From Phragmites australis (taxonomy: Eukaryota > Streptophyta > Magnoliopsida > Poales > Poaceae): DNA of 64,000 nucleotides. Below, in pieces: positions 34,636 to 46,454 of the stretch; position 1 is the stretch's first letter; every line of letters starts with the position of its first letter. The position numbers were made by a program, and so were the translations under genes. The notes under the pieces were generated by a model. It was not told where the DNA came from and searched no databases. It saw nothing but the letters and a program-made list of their open reading frames with translations. The stretch covers positions 10,461,001 to 10,525,000 of the forward strand of contig NC_084933.1 in assembly GCF_958298935.1 (NCBI RefSeq), written 5' to 3'.

Positions 34636-36314
34636 CTGAATTTCCTTAGTCTCCTCCGGATTGGTCCTATATGCAACGCAGTTTGGCAAAGTCGCTCCCG
34701 GGATCAAATCTATTTGGTGCTCTATCCCTCTCAATGGTGGCAGCCCCAGAGGTATCTCAGCTGGAAAGACCTCGTTATACTCCTGCAAAAGGTTAGTGAC
34801 AGCAGCAGGCAAAGAGCTAGGTATATCATCAATTGAAAATAAAACCTCTTTGCATACCAAAGCATAGCACAAAGTATCATTATCTTGAATTTCAGCAAGG
34901 TCAGATTTAGTAGCAAGCATAACACCACCCTTTAACTTAATGCCTTCGGACCTAGGTGTGTTCTTTTCTTTCTTAGGTGGAAAAACAAATTGAGCTACTT
35001 GATGATTTTCAGATTCCAAAACACGTTCTTTCTTTTCTTTTTCAGCTAGCGCTTTATCACATTGCACAATTTCAGTAGGTGTCAAAGGAAGCAAAGAGAT
35101 TTTCTTTCCCTTGTGTATGAGAGAGTATTTATTACTTCTACCTTGGTGTGTAGCATCGGTATCAAATTCCCAAGGACGGCCTAACAAAAGTGAACATGCT
35201 TGCATAGGCACTACATCAAAATCAGCATAATCATGGTAGGAACCAATAGAAAAATGTACTCTTGCAGATTGTGTTACCTTAACCTTACCGCTGTTATTGA
35301 ACCACTGAATGTAGTATGGATGAGGATGTGCACGTGTTGGCAAGGAAAGATTCTTCACAAGATCGGAGCTCAAGAGGTTGTTGCAACTCCCGCCATCAAT
35401 TATGGTACGAACACGTGTATCTTTGACAATGAGGAATGTCTGGAATAGATTATGGCGTTGTAGCTGCTCTGCTTGCCCCATTTGAGAACTCAAAACTCGC
35501 TTCACAATGAAGGTGCGTGTTGCATAACTCTCCGTGGCAGCGGTACCACTAATCTCCTCCCCCTCACTATCCATGTCATGATCGGCTGCAAGATTAGTTT
35601 CAAATGCATATTCTTTCTCGACATCACTATGACTAACATATCCACCATCTGCTGTTACGGAGTATGCTCGCTGGCTTGGGCAATCCTTCATGATGTGGCC
35701 AATACCTTGGCAACGATGGCACACAATGCCCGTTGTACGACCCGTGGTAGCTGCACTTGAAGAAGAGCTTGGCATTGGATCCTGCGAAACAGTAGATTTG
35801 CTCACCTCACGTGATGATTGTGTGCTCCTGCTGAACACGCCCGAGTGTTGGAGGAGGGGGCAGCAGATCGTGTAGATGTAGAACGGAATGTTGTTGCTTG
35901 TCCCGGTGGTACTCGTGAAGTAGATGTACTCCCAAAATTGTTCCGCAATTTTTGCACCTGTTGTTGACCCTGCAGTTCTTTTTCTACCAAGATAGCAAAA
36001 TGGAACAACCTATTGGTAGTATTGTAATCTTTATAATCAACAAGGTCCTGAATTTCACGTCTCAACCCGGAGTAAAAAATGAATCATGGTATCCTCATCA
36101 TCCTCTTGTATACTACAACGAAACATAGCAATTTGAAGCTCTTGATAGTAATCATGCATAGATTTAGAACCTTGATTTAAGCGCTGCAATTTCTTTTTCA
36201 ATTCACGTGTATAATCAGGAGGAATAAATCTATTGCGCATGGCACGCTTTAGTCTAGGCCATGATTCAGGTTCTAAGCCACTAGAAACTAAACCATTCCA
36301 CCAAATAATAGCAT
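34636..36314 (-). pseudogene. CRM-1 gag C-terminal half and protease
   Basis: Starts inside gag at the Tekay junction (IIWWNGLVSSGLEPES). The capsid C-terminal region has RLNQGSKSMHDYYQEL, then a Ser/Thr-rich linker and a CCHC knuckle (CHRCQGIGHIMKDC). The protease has DGGS in place of the common DTGA/DSGA motif (IIDGGSCNNLL), as in CRM-2. Two frameshifts, near 36060 and near 35830, split it relative to CRM-2. The frame ends at the TGA TAA pair. Confidence 0.8.
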
Positions 36315-36673
36315 TATTTTCCCACATTTGCTGAGTACTCTATGTGCTCACCCTTGCTATCTCCCACAATACATATGCTGCTCAGTGGAAGACTTCCAAG
36401 ACTTTCAAGATGACGACCTGGTGTTCTAGGAGCGTGTCTTCCAGTCGGTGCCTGTGGAGTGCTTGGTCGCCGATGCTTTCGTTCCACTACCGTCGTTCAA
36501 CAGTTATAGTTTGGTTAGTTGAGTTATTTAGGTGAAGACTTTGTATAAGAGTTTGACGATTATAAGTAAAAGTATTGCTTTTGTTACTTCACCTATGACG
36601 TCCTTATGTGTGTTAAACTTCCTGGACACACATAAGCCGCACTTGATTTTGGCCGTTAAAACCGGGTGTGACA
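36312..36673 (+). repeat. LTR 3' end of Tekay-1
   Basis: Aligns with the reverse complement of about 61543-61905. It ends GGGTGTGACA, directly before the primer region. The missing left part is estimated from the third Tekay LTR, which is longer than 2.4 kb. Confidence 0.8.
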
Positions 36674-36677
36674 GAGG

Positions 36678-36689
36678 TGGTATCAGAGC
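36678..36689 (+). promoter_or_regulatory. Primer binding site of Tekay-1 (initiator Met tRNA)
   Basis: TGGTATCAGAGC, four bases after the LTR end. This is the standard complement of the 3' end of plant initiator methionine tRNA used by Tekay and many other elements. Confidence 0.85.
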
Positions 36690-37334
36690 CATACTGACTG
36701 TAGGATCACGAGCCTAGATAGAATGTTCGTGTCATAAGGTTATATTTTAAAAACCTATTTTGAAAAACTTATTCATGTGCTTTTCTGACCTCTCAGTTTC
36801 TCTATCTACTTACCTATTTCACTCTTTTGAGAAAAATGAATTTCCAACACTCCCCTTTTCAAACTATTAGTTGTTGAACCATCCCAGTTACTCTGTTCGA
36901 GGAGGATGCACTTGAAGATCTCTTTTGGGGCTCCTACCTTGGGTGAAGATTCATATGATAAAGATGAAGGTCCATCACTACAAGGAAGAATCGTCTACCA
37001 CAACGCTGAAGACTTGAAGACCTTTTCCCCCCGCGCTTATGTTAGTTTTAGTTTTTCGAGTTATAGGAGGATTTTGCCTTTTTCTCCAGAAACGTTAGAG
37101 TAGAACATTTGATTCAATCGTTAAGGATAATAATGATAGTGTGAGAATTGTTATGGTGCTAAGTGTGTGATTTGGATCTTTTGTTTGAGTGTTAATGTGT
37201 GTTGTGGAATACTTTGGCACCTTATCCACAGCCGCATTATAATATCTATATAATATAATATAGTTGGGTTTCCCTTAGCTAGAATCCTTTCCTGTCTCCC
37301 TTACCTATTTTTATCTCTTTCCAACTCCGATCAG

Positions 37335-38300
37335 ATGGTTAACACAAGAAGGAACATCAGTGACAGCTATGAGGACAACAACAACAACCAGAATCCACCC
37401 CCACCACCTCCCATGAACTTGGAACAACAAATGGCTATGCAAACTCAAATCTTGCAAGCCTTAGTTCAAACCATGGTGCATATGCAGCAACAACAATCAA
37501 CTCATGTTTCTCAATCACACCAACCATCAAGACTTGGAGAATTCAAGAGAACTCAGCCTCTAATCTTCAATTATGCAGTGGAGCCTATGGATGCAGATGA
37601 ATGGTTGAAGGATATAGAAATGAAGCTACAAGTTGCACAGTGCTCTGACAGAGAGATGGTACTCTATGCTTCACACCAACTCGCCGGTCAAGCCTTGGAC
37701 TGGTGGGAAGCATACTGCGCTGCACATGAAAGTCCATAATCTATCACCTGGATGGAGTTTAAATCCAGTTTCCGCACTCATCACCTGTCATCTGGAGATG
37801 TTCATCTGAAGAAGAAGGAGTTTATGAGCTTGAAGCAAGGATCAATGACTGTAAGAGAGTATGTGACCAAGTTTACTCAATTGTCTAGGTATGCTTCAAA
37901 TGAAGTGGATACAGATGAGAAGAAGCAGGAATATTTTCTTGAAGGTCTGAATGATGCCATTGAGTATGCCCTACTTCCTCAGGAGTTTGCTACTTTCCAA
38001 GCTATGGTGAACAAAGCTTTAGTGGTTGAACACAAGCGCCGTCAGCTAGATGAGAAGAAGAGGAAGATGTCATTTCAAGGACAAGGAAGCAACACACATT
38101 CCCGTGTGACAAATCAAGCTCCTCCGCATGGTCCTATATTTCGTCCCAACAACCAGAACAGGACTCAGTCTCAAACCCCTATTCAACACTCCAATCCACC
38201 AGCCACTCCTCAAGTCAAGAACAGCCCAGCTACTCCCGCATCAGGCAAGAGATGTTTCCCTGACCCAATGCTTATGGGTACTTGGCGGATCAATGGATAA
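37335..38300 (+). pseudogene. Tekay-1 gag with one stop, truncated
   Basis: The ATG at 37335 opens MVNTRRNISD, then a Gln-rich stretch and the retrotransposon gag domain: PMDADEWLKDIEMKLQVAQC, a QALDWWEAYC motif, then after an in-frame TAA (37737-37739) TWMEFKSSFRTHHL, MTVREYVTKFTQLSRYA and a basic linker (AVVEHKRRQLDEKKRK-like). The frame before and after the stop is the same. The CCHC knuckle expected next is not reached: the frame ends at 38300, 13 bp before the Tat B LTR. It would have packaged element RNA in the cytoplasm. Confidence 0.85.
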
Positions 38301-38313
38301 AGTTTGTGGTGAT

Positions 38314-39264
38314 TGTCGGTGATATGGGATCCGGGGGTTACCGAGTCCCGAGGCTAGGACAGCACGGAACCACACGGCGCCTTCCGTCGGGGACCACCTC
38401 CCCGAGGACCCAAGGGAAGCACGATCCGGGAGTGGGTGCTTGGGGTCAAGAGCAATTGGTCCCCGAGCACCCGGCAAGCCCCATGCCGGTGGACCCTGCA
38501 GGGACTCCACGATGAGGTGTCGGTCGGTGGGAGGCCTGATGCCGCATTTAATAGGGAGCTTGGACGGTCACATCCAACCACTCTCCCCACGCCTGCCATT
38601 CTGAATACATCAGTCCCTGCCGCTGCCTGGCAGAAAGGTGTGGGCACAATTAATACAGCAGGTCCCATCGCACGTCCCCTCGCGGGGCCCATGAAGAAAG
38701 ATGGCTTGAAGATATCTTTGATGGGGTCGAGGCTTATCACCCTGTTACATCAGACCGCGTCAGACCTACTCTGAACAAACGGGCATGAGAGAGTACTCAA
38801 AAGCTAGCCGGTGGGCGCCCTTGCGCCTGCTAAAGCTGGAATGCGAAGACCAATGGAACCATCCGAGTGATGTATTTTCAACCCTCTGTAACATCAACTG
38901 TAGACCAATGATGGTCACTTTCTATTTATTGTTTATGGGAACTTGTTCCCTTGTTCTGGGCACTCCCTGAAGGGCCTCCCCCTAGTAGATAAAGGGGGGA
39001 GCACTTTAAAAAAAGAAAAAGAGGAGGACGAAAGGAGAGGAATATTGACAACATACTGGACACACAGGATTAGGATATTACGCCTCCACGTGGTCTGAAC
39101 CTGTCTAAATTCTTGGTGCATTCATTTCTACTAGCTGACGATCCATCCTGCCTAAGTCCCACTCACATTAATCTCGCGTACGAGGTAGTTCCAGGACCAG
39201 CCCCCCAGCCGAATCTCAAAGGGGGTCCCTCAGGATCCCTGCTCGTGGTGTTCATCCTCCGATA
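38314..39264 (+). repeat. 5' LTR of Tat B
   Basis: 951 bp, starting TGTCGGTGATATGG and ending CCTCCGATA. Related to the Tat A LTRs at both ends, but with far fewer of the CCCCGAG subrepeats, which explains the shorter length. Confidence 0.8.
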
Positions 39265-39283
39265 ACTGGCGCGCCAGGTAGGG
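39265..39283 (+). promoter_or_regulatory. Primer binding site of Tat B
   Basis: ACTGGCGCGCCAGGTAGGG directly after the LTR; the intact form of the block at 6478. The tRNA is not assigned. Confidence 0.65.
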
Positions 39284-39323
39284 AAGTTGTATCCCTGAAT
39301 CCACCTCGTTCTTTGCAGAAAAA

Positions 39324-39850
39324 ATGGTGGGTGGACATCGTCGTCATCGCGCTGACTCGGACTCGAATGAGGAGATGGAAAACGTGGCCCAGGGGGCCCT
39401 AGCTCCTGCTCATCCTCAGCGGCTTTGACAGCTGGCTCATACGGCACCTCCTTGCATCGGGGACAATGGCGCTGGGCCCAGTAGGGCTGTGACCATCGCA
39501 GGCAGGCCACCGAACCCGCAGCAAGCAGCGATCGTCCCTACCGCAAGATCGGCATTCGGACAACGCCAAGCGTCGATACGGCGCAAACTCCCTGGGAGTG
39601 CCCTGCTTGTGGCGTAAGCACTCCTTAGGCACCCGCCTGTCTAGGCAGCTGGAGAAACGCCAGAGGGCCGTTGGCTACAGGAGGTAGCCGACTTGGTGGG
39701 CACGGCTCATCGATGAGTACTTGCCCAGAGTTCACGTACCACCTCCCTCTACGGTACAACTAAGGTTGGAGCATCTTCGGGTGGCGGTAGAGCCGGCCAG
39801 GGGTCTCCAAACGAAGTGCCACTCCCCTGAACACGACGGGAGCTCAAGAC
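39324..39850 (+). pseudogene. gag N-terminal remnant of Tat B
   Basis: ATG at 39324 in the context GCAGAAAAAATGGTGGG. The frame matches the gag remnant of Tat A ([38 protein letters not shown]) but is broken by at least four stops. The zinc knuckle and all of pol are absent. Confidence 0.65.
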
Positions 39851-39855
39851 TCAAG

Positions 39856-41986
39856 CTCACAGTTTGAGGTGCGCCTGTCTCCAGCAGCGCCGACTTCCTC
39901 CTCTCCTCCGGATGCTAAGGAGTGTACTCTTTTTGGTGCTTAGATGCCAAAGGGGGGGAGAGTTTAGGTGCTAGGGGGAGTCTTTTGGAGAGAGGTAGAT
40001 GAGTGACTAGTGAGCTTTTTAGTTCATAGACTTAGGGGGAGCTTGGGTAGTATAGGGTCGGAGTGTTAGATTTTCATGGATTTTGATGTAATGACAAGCT
40101 ATTTATTTCTTAATCGATGTGTTTTGCTTGTCACCACATTGTGTTTCCTTTCATGCTCTGTTTTAATTCTTATTCTACTAGAATAATAGATTGTTCTAGT
40201 TCTAGGCTTTCTCTTGCTTATGTGTTATATGCAATTCAATGCCTAGTTTGATAGGGTGTCATTCATTTTCATTTCCTTATTTCTTTGTGTTATCATCAAA
40301 CACCAAAAAGGGGGGAGATTGTAGCATCTAAGCCACTAGGTAAGTGGTAAGTATTTCGGTGATTAATGACAACCATATCATTGTGACTAATGTATATGTT
40401 TTGAAGGAATTCAATTTCTTTAATTCACAATGATTGAATGGTTTTTCTTGGTCCCTTATGGAATTTTATTGGTCGATCAAAGGACTTTTGCGTCAAGATT
40501 AAGGATCTTCTAATTCTAAGTGTCATAAGGTGATGAAGGACACTTAGAGTAGTTATAGATCTCCTTTTTGTCTTTTGACCGTACTGTAAATAGGGGCTAA
40601 GTGTTGTAGCTTGACCTAGTTGAGTTTAGACATAGTTGGATGCACACTTGTAAAAATCTAGCACTAGATAGCTCAAAGAAATCCATGGGTGAGAAGTTGA
40701 CAAGTTAGAACTCAAAGTCAATTGAATTGAACAAGTTCCAGGAACTTTGTTCTCACCAGATTGTCCGGTGTGAGAAGAATTATTACTCACCGGACTATTT
40801 GTCTTTTCTATGAAGACTTCAACTGAACTCACCGGATTGTCCGCTGATGGATGGATTTGTGCACCAGAGCATCAGAAGAGTCATTTTTCAGAGAAATTTT
40901 AAGTTATATGCACTGGATTGTCCGATGATCTGAAGGACTCATACACTGGACTATTTAATAGAAGAACCTTTTTTTAAAAAAATCAGAGTCAAACTAACCG
41001 GATTATCCGGTTACTTAAAGGAGTTATTACTGGACTATTTAACAGAAGCTTGGTATTTTCGGAGGAAATGAAGTATAACTCACCAGACTATCTGGTGATG
41101 CTATGTGGAAGAACACCGGAGCATTTTGCAATGGCTACTGACAACTGTCAAATCAGCATGTGGAAAAAGTTAACTCACTGGATTGTCCGGTGTTAACAGA
41201 GGCGTGTGCACTGAACCATCCGCTGTTCACAGAAAAAGTGAGTGGTTGGACAATAGCTAGATTTGAACCTCTAGCCTATATATACTCTCTCACTTGGTTT
41301 CATTCGTCTCTCTTGCAACACAGAAGTATTCATACATGAGGCAAGGGAGAGCACTTGAAGTGATTTGCAAGTTCTTAATTGAAGATTAAGGACTCTATTG
41401 GTGCTTTAAGAGTAATGAGTGTGCATCTAGCTGTTGTTTTAGGTTTAATTGGGATCAGGTGAACCAATTAGCTTGTTACTCTTGGTGGTTGCAATACCTA
41501 GCTGATCTTGGAGATTGGATGTGTTATTGGTGAGCTCGTGGTGGTCTTGTGGGAGCCCCAGGAAGCTCGTGTACTTGGTTTGATACCCGCCAATCCGGAG
41601 ATGGAGAAGTTACAATCACTAGTGAGCACTTGAGTCTTAGTGACTATAGGGGGAGCGACATCCTTGTGTGGATGCTCCAACGAGAATTAGTGGAGAGTGT
41701 CAACTCTTCGATACCTCGGGAAAAACTCGGTGTCCTCTTTCCCTACTCTTGTTACATTCCGCATTTTGCTTATAGCGTTTTCTTCATGCAAGTTTCAATT
41801 CTGTACTTTACTTATGTTCTATATGCTTACATGTTTGTGCTTATCTTTCTAGCTTTCTAGGTCGTCTAGTTGCTTTTATATATTCTAGACTAAGGTTGCT
41901 CTTTGTTCTAAAAATCGGTAGTTGGTTTAGTTTTTGATTAGTGCCCTATTCACCCCCCCCCCCTCTAGGGCCATTAGGTCCTTTCA
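39856..41986 (+). mobile_element. SIRE/Maximus copia element, 3' end only
   Basis: Purine-rich sequence typical of the end of SIRE elements (GATGCCAAAGGGGGGGAGAG near 39942, then ACACCAAAAAGGGGGGAGAT at 40300-40319) leads into a complete 3' LTR. No copia gag, integrase or RT is left, and the junction with Tat B near 39855 is abrupt. The SIRE assignment rests on the LTR start TGTAGCATCTAAGCCACTAG and the repeated AAAGGGGGAG motifs. Confidence 0.75.
40320..41986 (+). repeat. 3' LTR of the SIRE-type copia element
   Basis: 1667 bp, TG to CA, ending CCCTCTAGGGCCATTAGGTC plus CTTTCA. Between about 40750 and 41190 the phrase CACCGGATTGTCCGGTG, an imperfect palindrome, recurs at least seven times in diverged form. 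The TATA box is at 41276-41284 (CTATATATA). A polypurine tract ends at 40319. Confidence 0.8.
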
Positions 41987-42224
41987 ATTGTCCATCTCAC
42001 CCTGATATTAGCCTAACCATGTATCGCTATTTCAAGAACATAGGCGTCTCAGGCTAAGTTTATCACCTTCTTGCCTAGATTATGATGATGATAATTTCTT
42101 AACTTTTAGCATTGGTTAAGATAGTACAACAATCATTTCGTAGTTAACACTTATGTTCATCAAGTGACTGATATGCATAGCTTGCCTTGCAGATGTTCAT
42201 GAGTTCTTCCTTGCACTTCTAAAG
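41987..42224. other. Unassigned 238 bp before CRM-2
   Basis: Flanks the SIRE LTR on one side and CRM-2 on the other. No gene or repeat is recognised. The five bases before CRM-2 (TAAAG) have no partner after its broken end. Confidence 0.4.
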
Positions 42225-43133
42225 TGATGAGGACATCACTCTTTCGGATACACACACACCGAGTATTCCTCCAACAATAGGTCCATTGACACGAGCTCGT
42301 GCACGTCAACTAAATCATGAGGTGAGCTCGTTCCTTAGTGTTCCTTTATATTTTGATGAGGATGGGATGCTACTGAATAATTGTGATGTATTTTTGCTTA
42401 GGAACACGGGAGAAGAACAGCAAGGGCGCCCAAGCCAAGGTGGAGGTCCAATCCAGTTCGAGTCTGTTTCGGAGTTCAGGACCAGTCTGCACTAAAATCA
42501 TCGCCCAGGACGCATACGGACTCCGTTTTCGACGATCTACACATGGTTGGAAAGCTAAGGAGATAAGCTTTCCAACGGAACTGGTCCCATATCCAAATTT
42601 TTTCTGAGTCAACAGGAATCATCGAAAAAAGACAACGTCTAGAATCTGTCAGGGTGCTGCGTCACCATCTTTTGGGCCGATGGGCCGTGTAACGTGTTGG
42701 AGTCCATTAGGGACACGTCCAGAGGTCCTTGGCCGACCATAGTCTTTTATATACAGTAGTCACCGCCCTAATTAGGGTTGTGTTTTGCTTAGATATTGAT
42801 CTACACACAGTTGTGAGATTTTCGCTCTTGTTCCGGACCGACTAGGCCGCCGCAAGTGTTTGTGGAACCCCGACTTCGAGTTCTTGAATTCAATTCGCAA
42901 TATTTCAGATTGCATCTTCTACGTTCTTGCTTGTGTTCTCGGTACGCTTACAGGGATTGAGCCTTCTTGGCGAGGTCAACCGCGCGACACGGTTGATAAC
43001 CATCGGAGCTGTGGTGTAGTGATTGCAAGGGAGACGATCTGTTCGGGTTGAAGCCTTTGAATCATCAACGTCGAGTTCTCCACCCACCGACTTATCGTTA
43101 CCTATCAGAAGATCAGGCCAACATTACTCATCA
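42225..43133 (+). repeat. 5' LTR of CRM-2
   Basis: 909 bp, TGATGAGGACATC to ATTACTCATCA, so the ends form a short TGATGAG/CTCATCA inverted repeat. It contains the LTR-encoded polyprotein tail (42286-42495 open) and a TTTTATATACAG promoter motif (42745-42756). Confidence 0.9.
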
Positions 43134-43135
43134 AC

Positions 43136-43150
43136 TGGTATCAGATTTTC
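43136..43150 (+). promoter_or_regulatory. Primer binding site of CRM-2
   Basis: TGGTATCAGATTTTC, two bases after the LTR end. The first ten bases fit the initiator-Met primer site; the rest is diverged or belongs to a shorter site. Confidence 0.65.
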
Positions 43151-44366
43151 AGGTTGCCCGTTAGGTAATTTCGTTTTCCCCTTTAGATTAGTCTGTTTTT
43201 CATTACCTAGAGTCCAGAAAAAGCCAAAAAAAATCCGTCAATTTCCGCTGCCGTAGAACCCTTTGTGCCTTTGCAATTTTTGTTTTCAGTTGCGCGTTGT
43301 TGAGTTTGTGTCCGTGGTCGAGTCTTGTTGCTAGTTTTAGAGTCGTGTTCTTGGTTTTTAGTCAACGCTCCGTGCTGTTTTGATCACGCCGCTATCCCAT
43401 CGCCACCATCCCCACCAACAAGTCGAGCCACCACATTACTCGATTTGCCACCGCGAGCCGCCTTGTGTTACTTTCTGCCACGCCAACCCTAGATAGGTCG
43501 CAAGCCACCTTGTATCAATTGCCCTGCCACCGCTGCCATCTTTGTTCATCTCGCAATCCTATTGCTTGCAATACCTTAAAGAGGTCAATTTCTGCAAGAG
43601 TTGCTTGAAAAAAAAACCCTAACTCGACAGGGGTTCAGTAAAACGGCCATAACTTTCTCATACGGACTCGGAATCAGGCAAAAAAAAATTTCACGGACAT
43701 CTACAGAAAAAGTTACATCTGTTGCTCCCTTGCTTTGCTAGGTTCCGCCAAAAAAAATTTCCCAAATTCGACTCGGAAGATTGAGTATTCGAGCCGCGAA
43801 GTTTCCGCACGCTTTTCAGAGAACGTGCTTGATTTTCTATAGGCCACATCTTGCATCCGTTTGAGCTGAAAATTTCTGTGGTTGTTGCTTGTGTGCTCCT
43901 AGTTCAGAAAAAAATATCAGAAAAATACGAGAAACATTTGTGATTCCTACTAGTGCTAAAAGACAAAAAAGAGGAACACATAGAGAACACCCAGATCATT
44001 GTGCTATTTGCTGTGTCTTTCTCTGATCATCCTTTTTAGCTTTGTTTCAGCTGTTGTGCTAGGACTAGGGACACGTGATAGACCAGCAACTGTGATTCAT
44101 ACTTTGGACACTTATTTAGCTTTGCTCATCTGATTACAGTTATTGCTAATCCTTGCTACCATATTGTGCCTTCCAAGCTCCACCTCCTTTGGTCCGAACA
44201 GGTTCACTCTTGCAATTATCCCACGCTTCCACGGTTGTTCCTCCTTGCTGCGTTGGTAAGAACATTTGTAAGAGCGTGGTAAGACGCTTGAGTGTGTGTG
44301 ATTCCACCTTCCACAACCTAGTAGTTGATAGGGATAATATTTATTGTCCTTTGTTTTCTACTAACC
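43151..44366 (+). other. Untranslated leader of CRM-2
   Basis: 1.2 kb between primer site and gag start, non-coding, with many short frames. A long leader that carries packaging signals is normal for these elements. Confidence 0.6.
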
Positions 44367-46454
44367 ATGTCAGGTGATGGCTCTCCATCGGATTTTAAGG
44401 ATTGTGTGTCCAAGGAAGAACTCAACAAAGCCTTGCAGGATCATACTAGGCTATTGACAGACATTAGAACAAGCATTGCTAACCTCGTTATGCGAGTCAA
44501 CGACCTTGAGTTGCGACAGCCACCACAGGATGATGACCATTCACGTGATGATGATGATGATACTAATAATGGTGACCAAGAAGATGGTGAGGTTTTTGTT
44601 GGGCAAGATGCGCGTGCTGAGCAACGTCCTCATGCTGAACAATTACATCGTGGCCAACAACAACGTCATCAAGGTAATGGAGGTAATAATGTTAATCGCA
44701 ACGGTCGCGATGATCCTTATTCTAAGATTAAGTTTTCAATGCCTCCTTTTGATGGTGCATATGATGCTGATGCTTATTTGAATTGGGAAATGACGGTTGA
44801 TCAAAAGTATAGTTCTCATATGGTTCCTGAAATGCATAGAGTTAGACTAGCCAATTGTGAGTTCACGAATTATGCTATTATTTGGTGAAATGGTCTAGTT
44901 TCTAGTGGCTTAGAACTTGAATCATGGCCTAGACTAAAGCGTGTCATGCGTAATAGATTTATTCCTCCTGATTATACACGTGAATTGAAAAAAAAATTAC
45001 AGCGCTTAAATCAAGGTTCTAAATCTGTGCATGATTACTATCAAGAGCTTCAAATTGCTATGCTTCGTTGTAGTATACAAGAGGATTATGAGGATACCAT
45101 GATTCATTTTTACTCCGGGTTGAGACGTGAAATTCAAGACCTTGTTGATTATAAAGATTACAATACTACCAATAGGTTGTTCCATTTTGCTATCTTGGCA
45201 GAAAAAGAACTGCAGGGTCGACAACAGGTGCAGAAATTGCGAAACAATTTTGGGAGTACATCTACTTCACGAGTACCACCGGGACAAGCAACAACATTCC
45301 CTTCTACATCTACACGATCTACTGCCCCGTCCTTCAACACTCGTGCGCGTTCAGTAGGAGCACCACAACCATCACGTGAGGTGAGTAAATCTACTGTTTC
45401 GCAGGATCCAATGCCACGCTCTTCTTCAGGTGCAGCTACCACGGGTCGTACAACGGGCATTGTGTGCCGTCGCTGCCAAGGTATTGGCCACGTCATGAAG
45501 GATTGCCCAAGCCAGCGAGCATACTCCGCAACAGCAGATGGTGCATATGTTAGTCATAGTGATGTCGAGGAAGAATATGCATTTGAAGCTAATCTTGCAG
45601 CCGATCATGACATGGATAGTGAGGGGGAGGAGATTAGTGGTACCGCTGCCACGGAGAGTTATGCAGCACGCACCTTCATTGTGAAGCGAGTTTTGAGTTC
45701 TCAAATGGGGCAAGCGGAGCAGCTACAACGCCATAATCTATTCCAGACATTCATCATTGTCAAAGATGCACGTGTCCATACCATAATTGATGGCGGGAGT
45801 TGCAACAACCTCTTGAGCTCCGATCTTGTGAAGAATCTTTCCTTGCCAACACGTGCACATCCTCATCCTTACTACATTCAGTGGTTCAATAACAGTGGTA
45901 AGGTTAAGGTAACACAATCTGCGAGAGTACATTTTTCTATTGGTTCCTACCATGATTATGCTGATTTTGATGTAGTGCCTATGCAAGCATGTTCACTTTT
46001 GTTAGACCGTCCTTGGAAATTTGATACCGATGCTACACACCATGGTAGAAGTAATAAATACTCTCTCATGCACAAGGGAAAGAAAATCTCTTTGCTTCCT
46101 TTGACACCTGCTGAAATTGTGCAATGTGATAAAGCTTTAGCTGAAAAAGAAAAGAAAGAACGTGTTTTGGAATCTGAAAATCAGCAAGTAGCTCAATCTA
46201 TTTTTCCACCTAAGAAAGAGAAGAACACACCTAGGTCTGAAGGCATTAAGTTAAAGGGTGGTGTTATGCTTGCTACTAAATCTGACCTTGCTGAAATTCA
46301 AGATAATGATACTTTGTGCTATGCTTTCGTATGCAAAGAGGTTTTATTTTTAATTGATGATATACCTAGCTCTTTGCCTGCTGCTGTCACTAACCTTTTG
46401 CAGGAGTATAAGGATGTCTTTCCAGCTGAGATACCCCGGGGCTACCACCATTGA
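44367..46454 (+). pseudogene. CRM-2 gag and protease
   Basis: Start at ATG 44367 (ACCATGTCAGGTGATGG, MSGDGSPSDF). A coiled N-terminus is followed by an acidic, Gln/His-rich linker, then the capsid (FSMPPFDGAYDADAYLNWEM, RLNQGSKSVHDYYQEL, GLRREIQDLVDYKDY), a Ser/Thr-rich linker, a CCHC knuckle at about 45465-45506 (CRRCQGIGHVMKDC) and the protease with IIDGGSCNNLL near 45785. TGA at 44886-44888 replaces the TGG seen in CRM-1 (IIWWNG). A one-base deletion near 46437 shifts the frame, which ends at 46454. Continuity on both sides of the stop shows it was one gene. Confidence 0.88.

Larger units (their letters stand above)
31278..36314 (-). mobile_element. CRM-1: CRM-type chromovirus on the minus strand, 5' part missing
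   Basis: It has a complete 3' LTR (31278-32187), a polypurine tract (32188-32200), integrase, RNase H/RT, protease and the C-terminal half of gag. The first part of gag, the leader and the 5' LTR are gone; the break at 36312-36314 joins a Tekay LTR through three shared bases (CAT). The gag, the YFDD reverse transcriptase and a polyprotein C-terminus encoded inside the LTR place it in the CRM clade, whose best-known members sit in centromeres. It inserted into the MURA gene of MULE2. Confidence 0.85.
36312..38313 (+). mobile_element. Tekay-1: 5' fragment of a Tekay/Del chromovirus
   Basis: Contains the last about 360 bp of an LTR, a Met-tRNA primer site, an untranslated leader and most of gag. 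The LTR part is the same family as the minus-strand LTR at 61543, with shared blocks such as ACTTCACCTATGACGTCC and GGTGTGACA. It is cut on the left by the CRM-1 junction and on the right by the Tat B LTR at 38314. Confidence 0.8.
38314..39855 (+). mobile_element. Tat B: 5' fragment of a Tat-lineage element
   Basis: Contains a 5' LTR, primer site and degenerate gag start of the same lineage as Tat A. It breaks near 39855, where SIRE copia sequence begins. It inserted into, or recombined with, the Tekay-1 gag. Confidence 0.75.
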
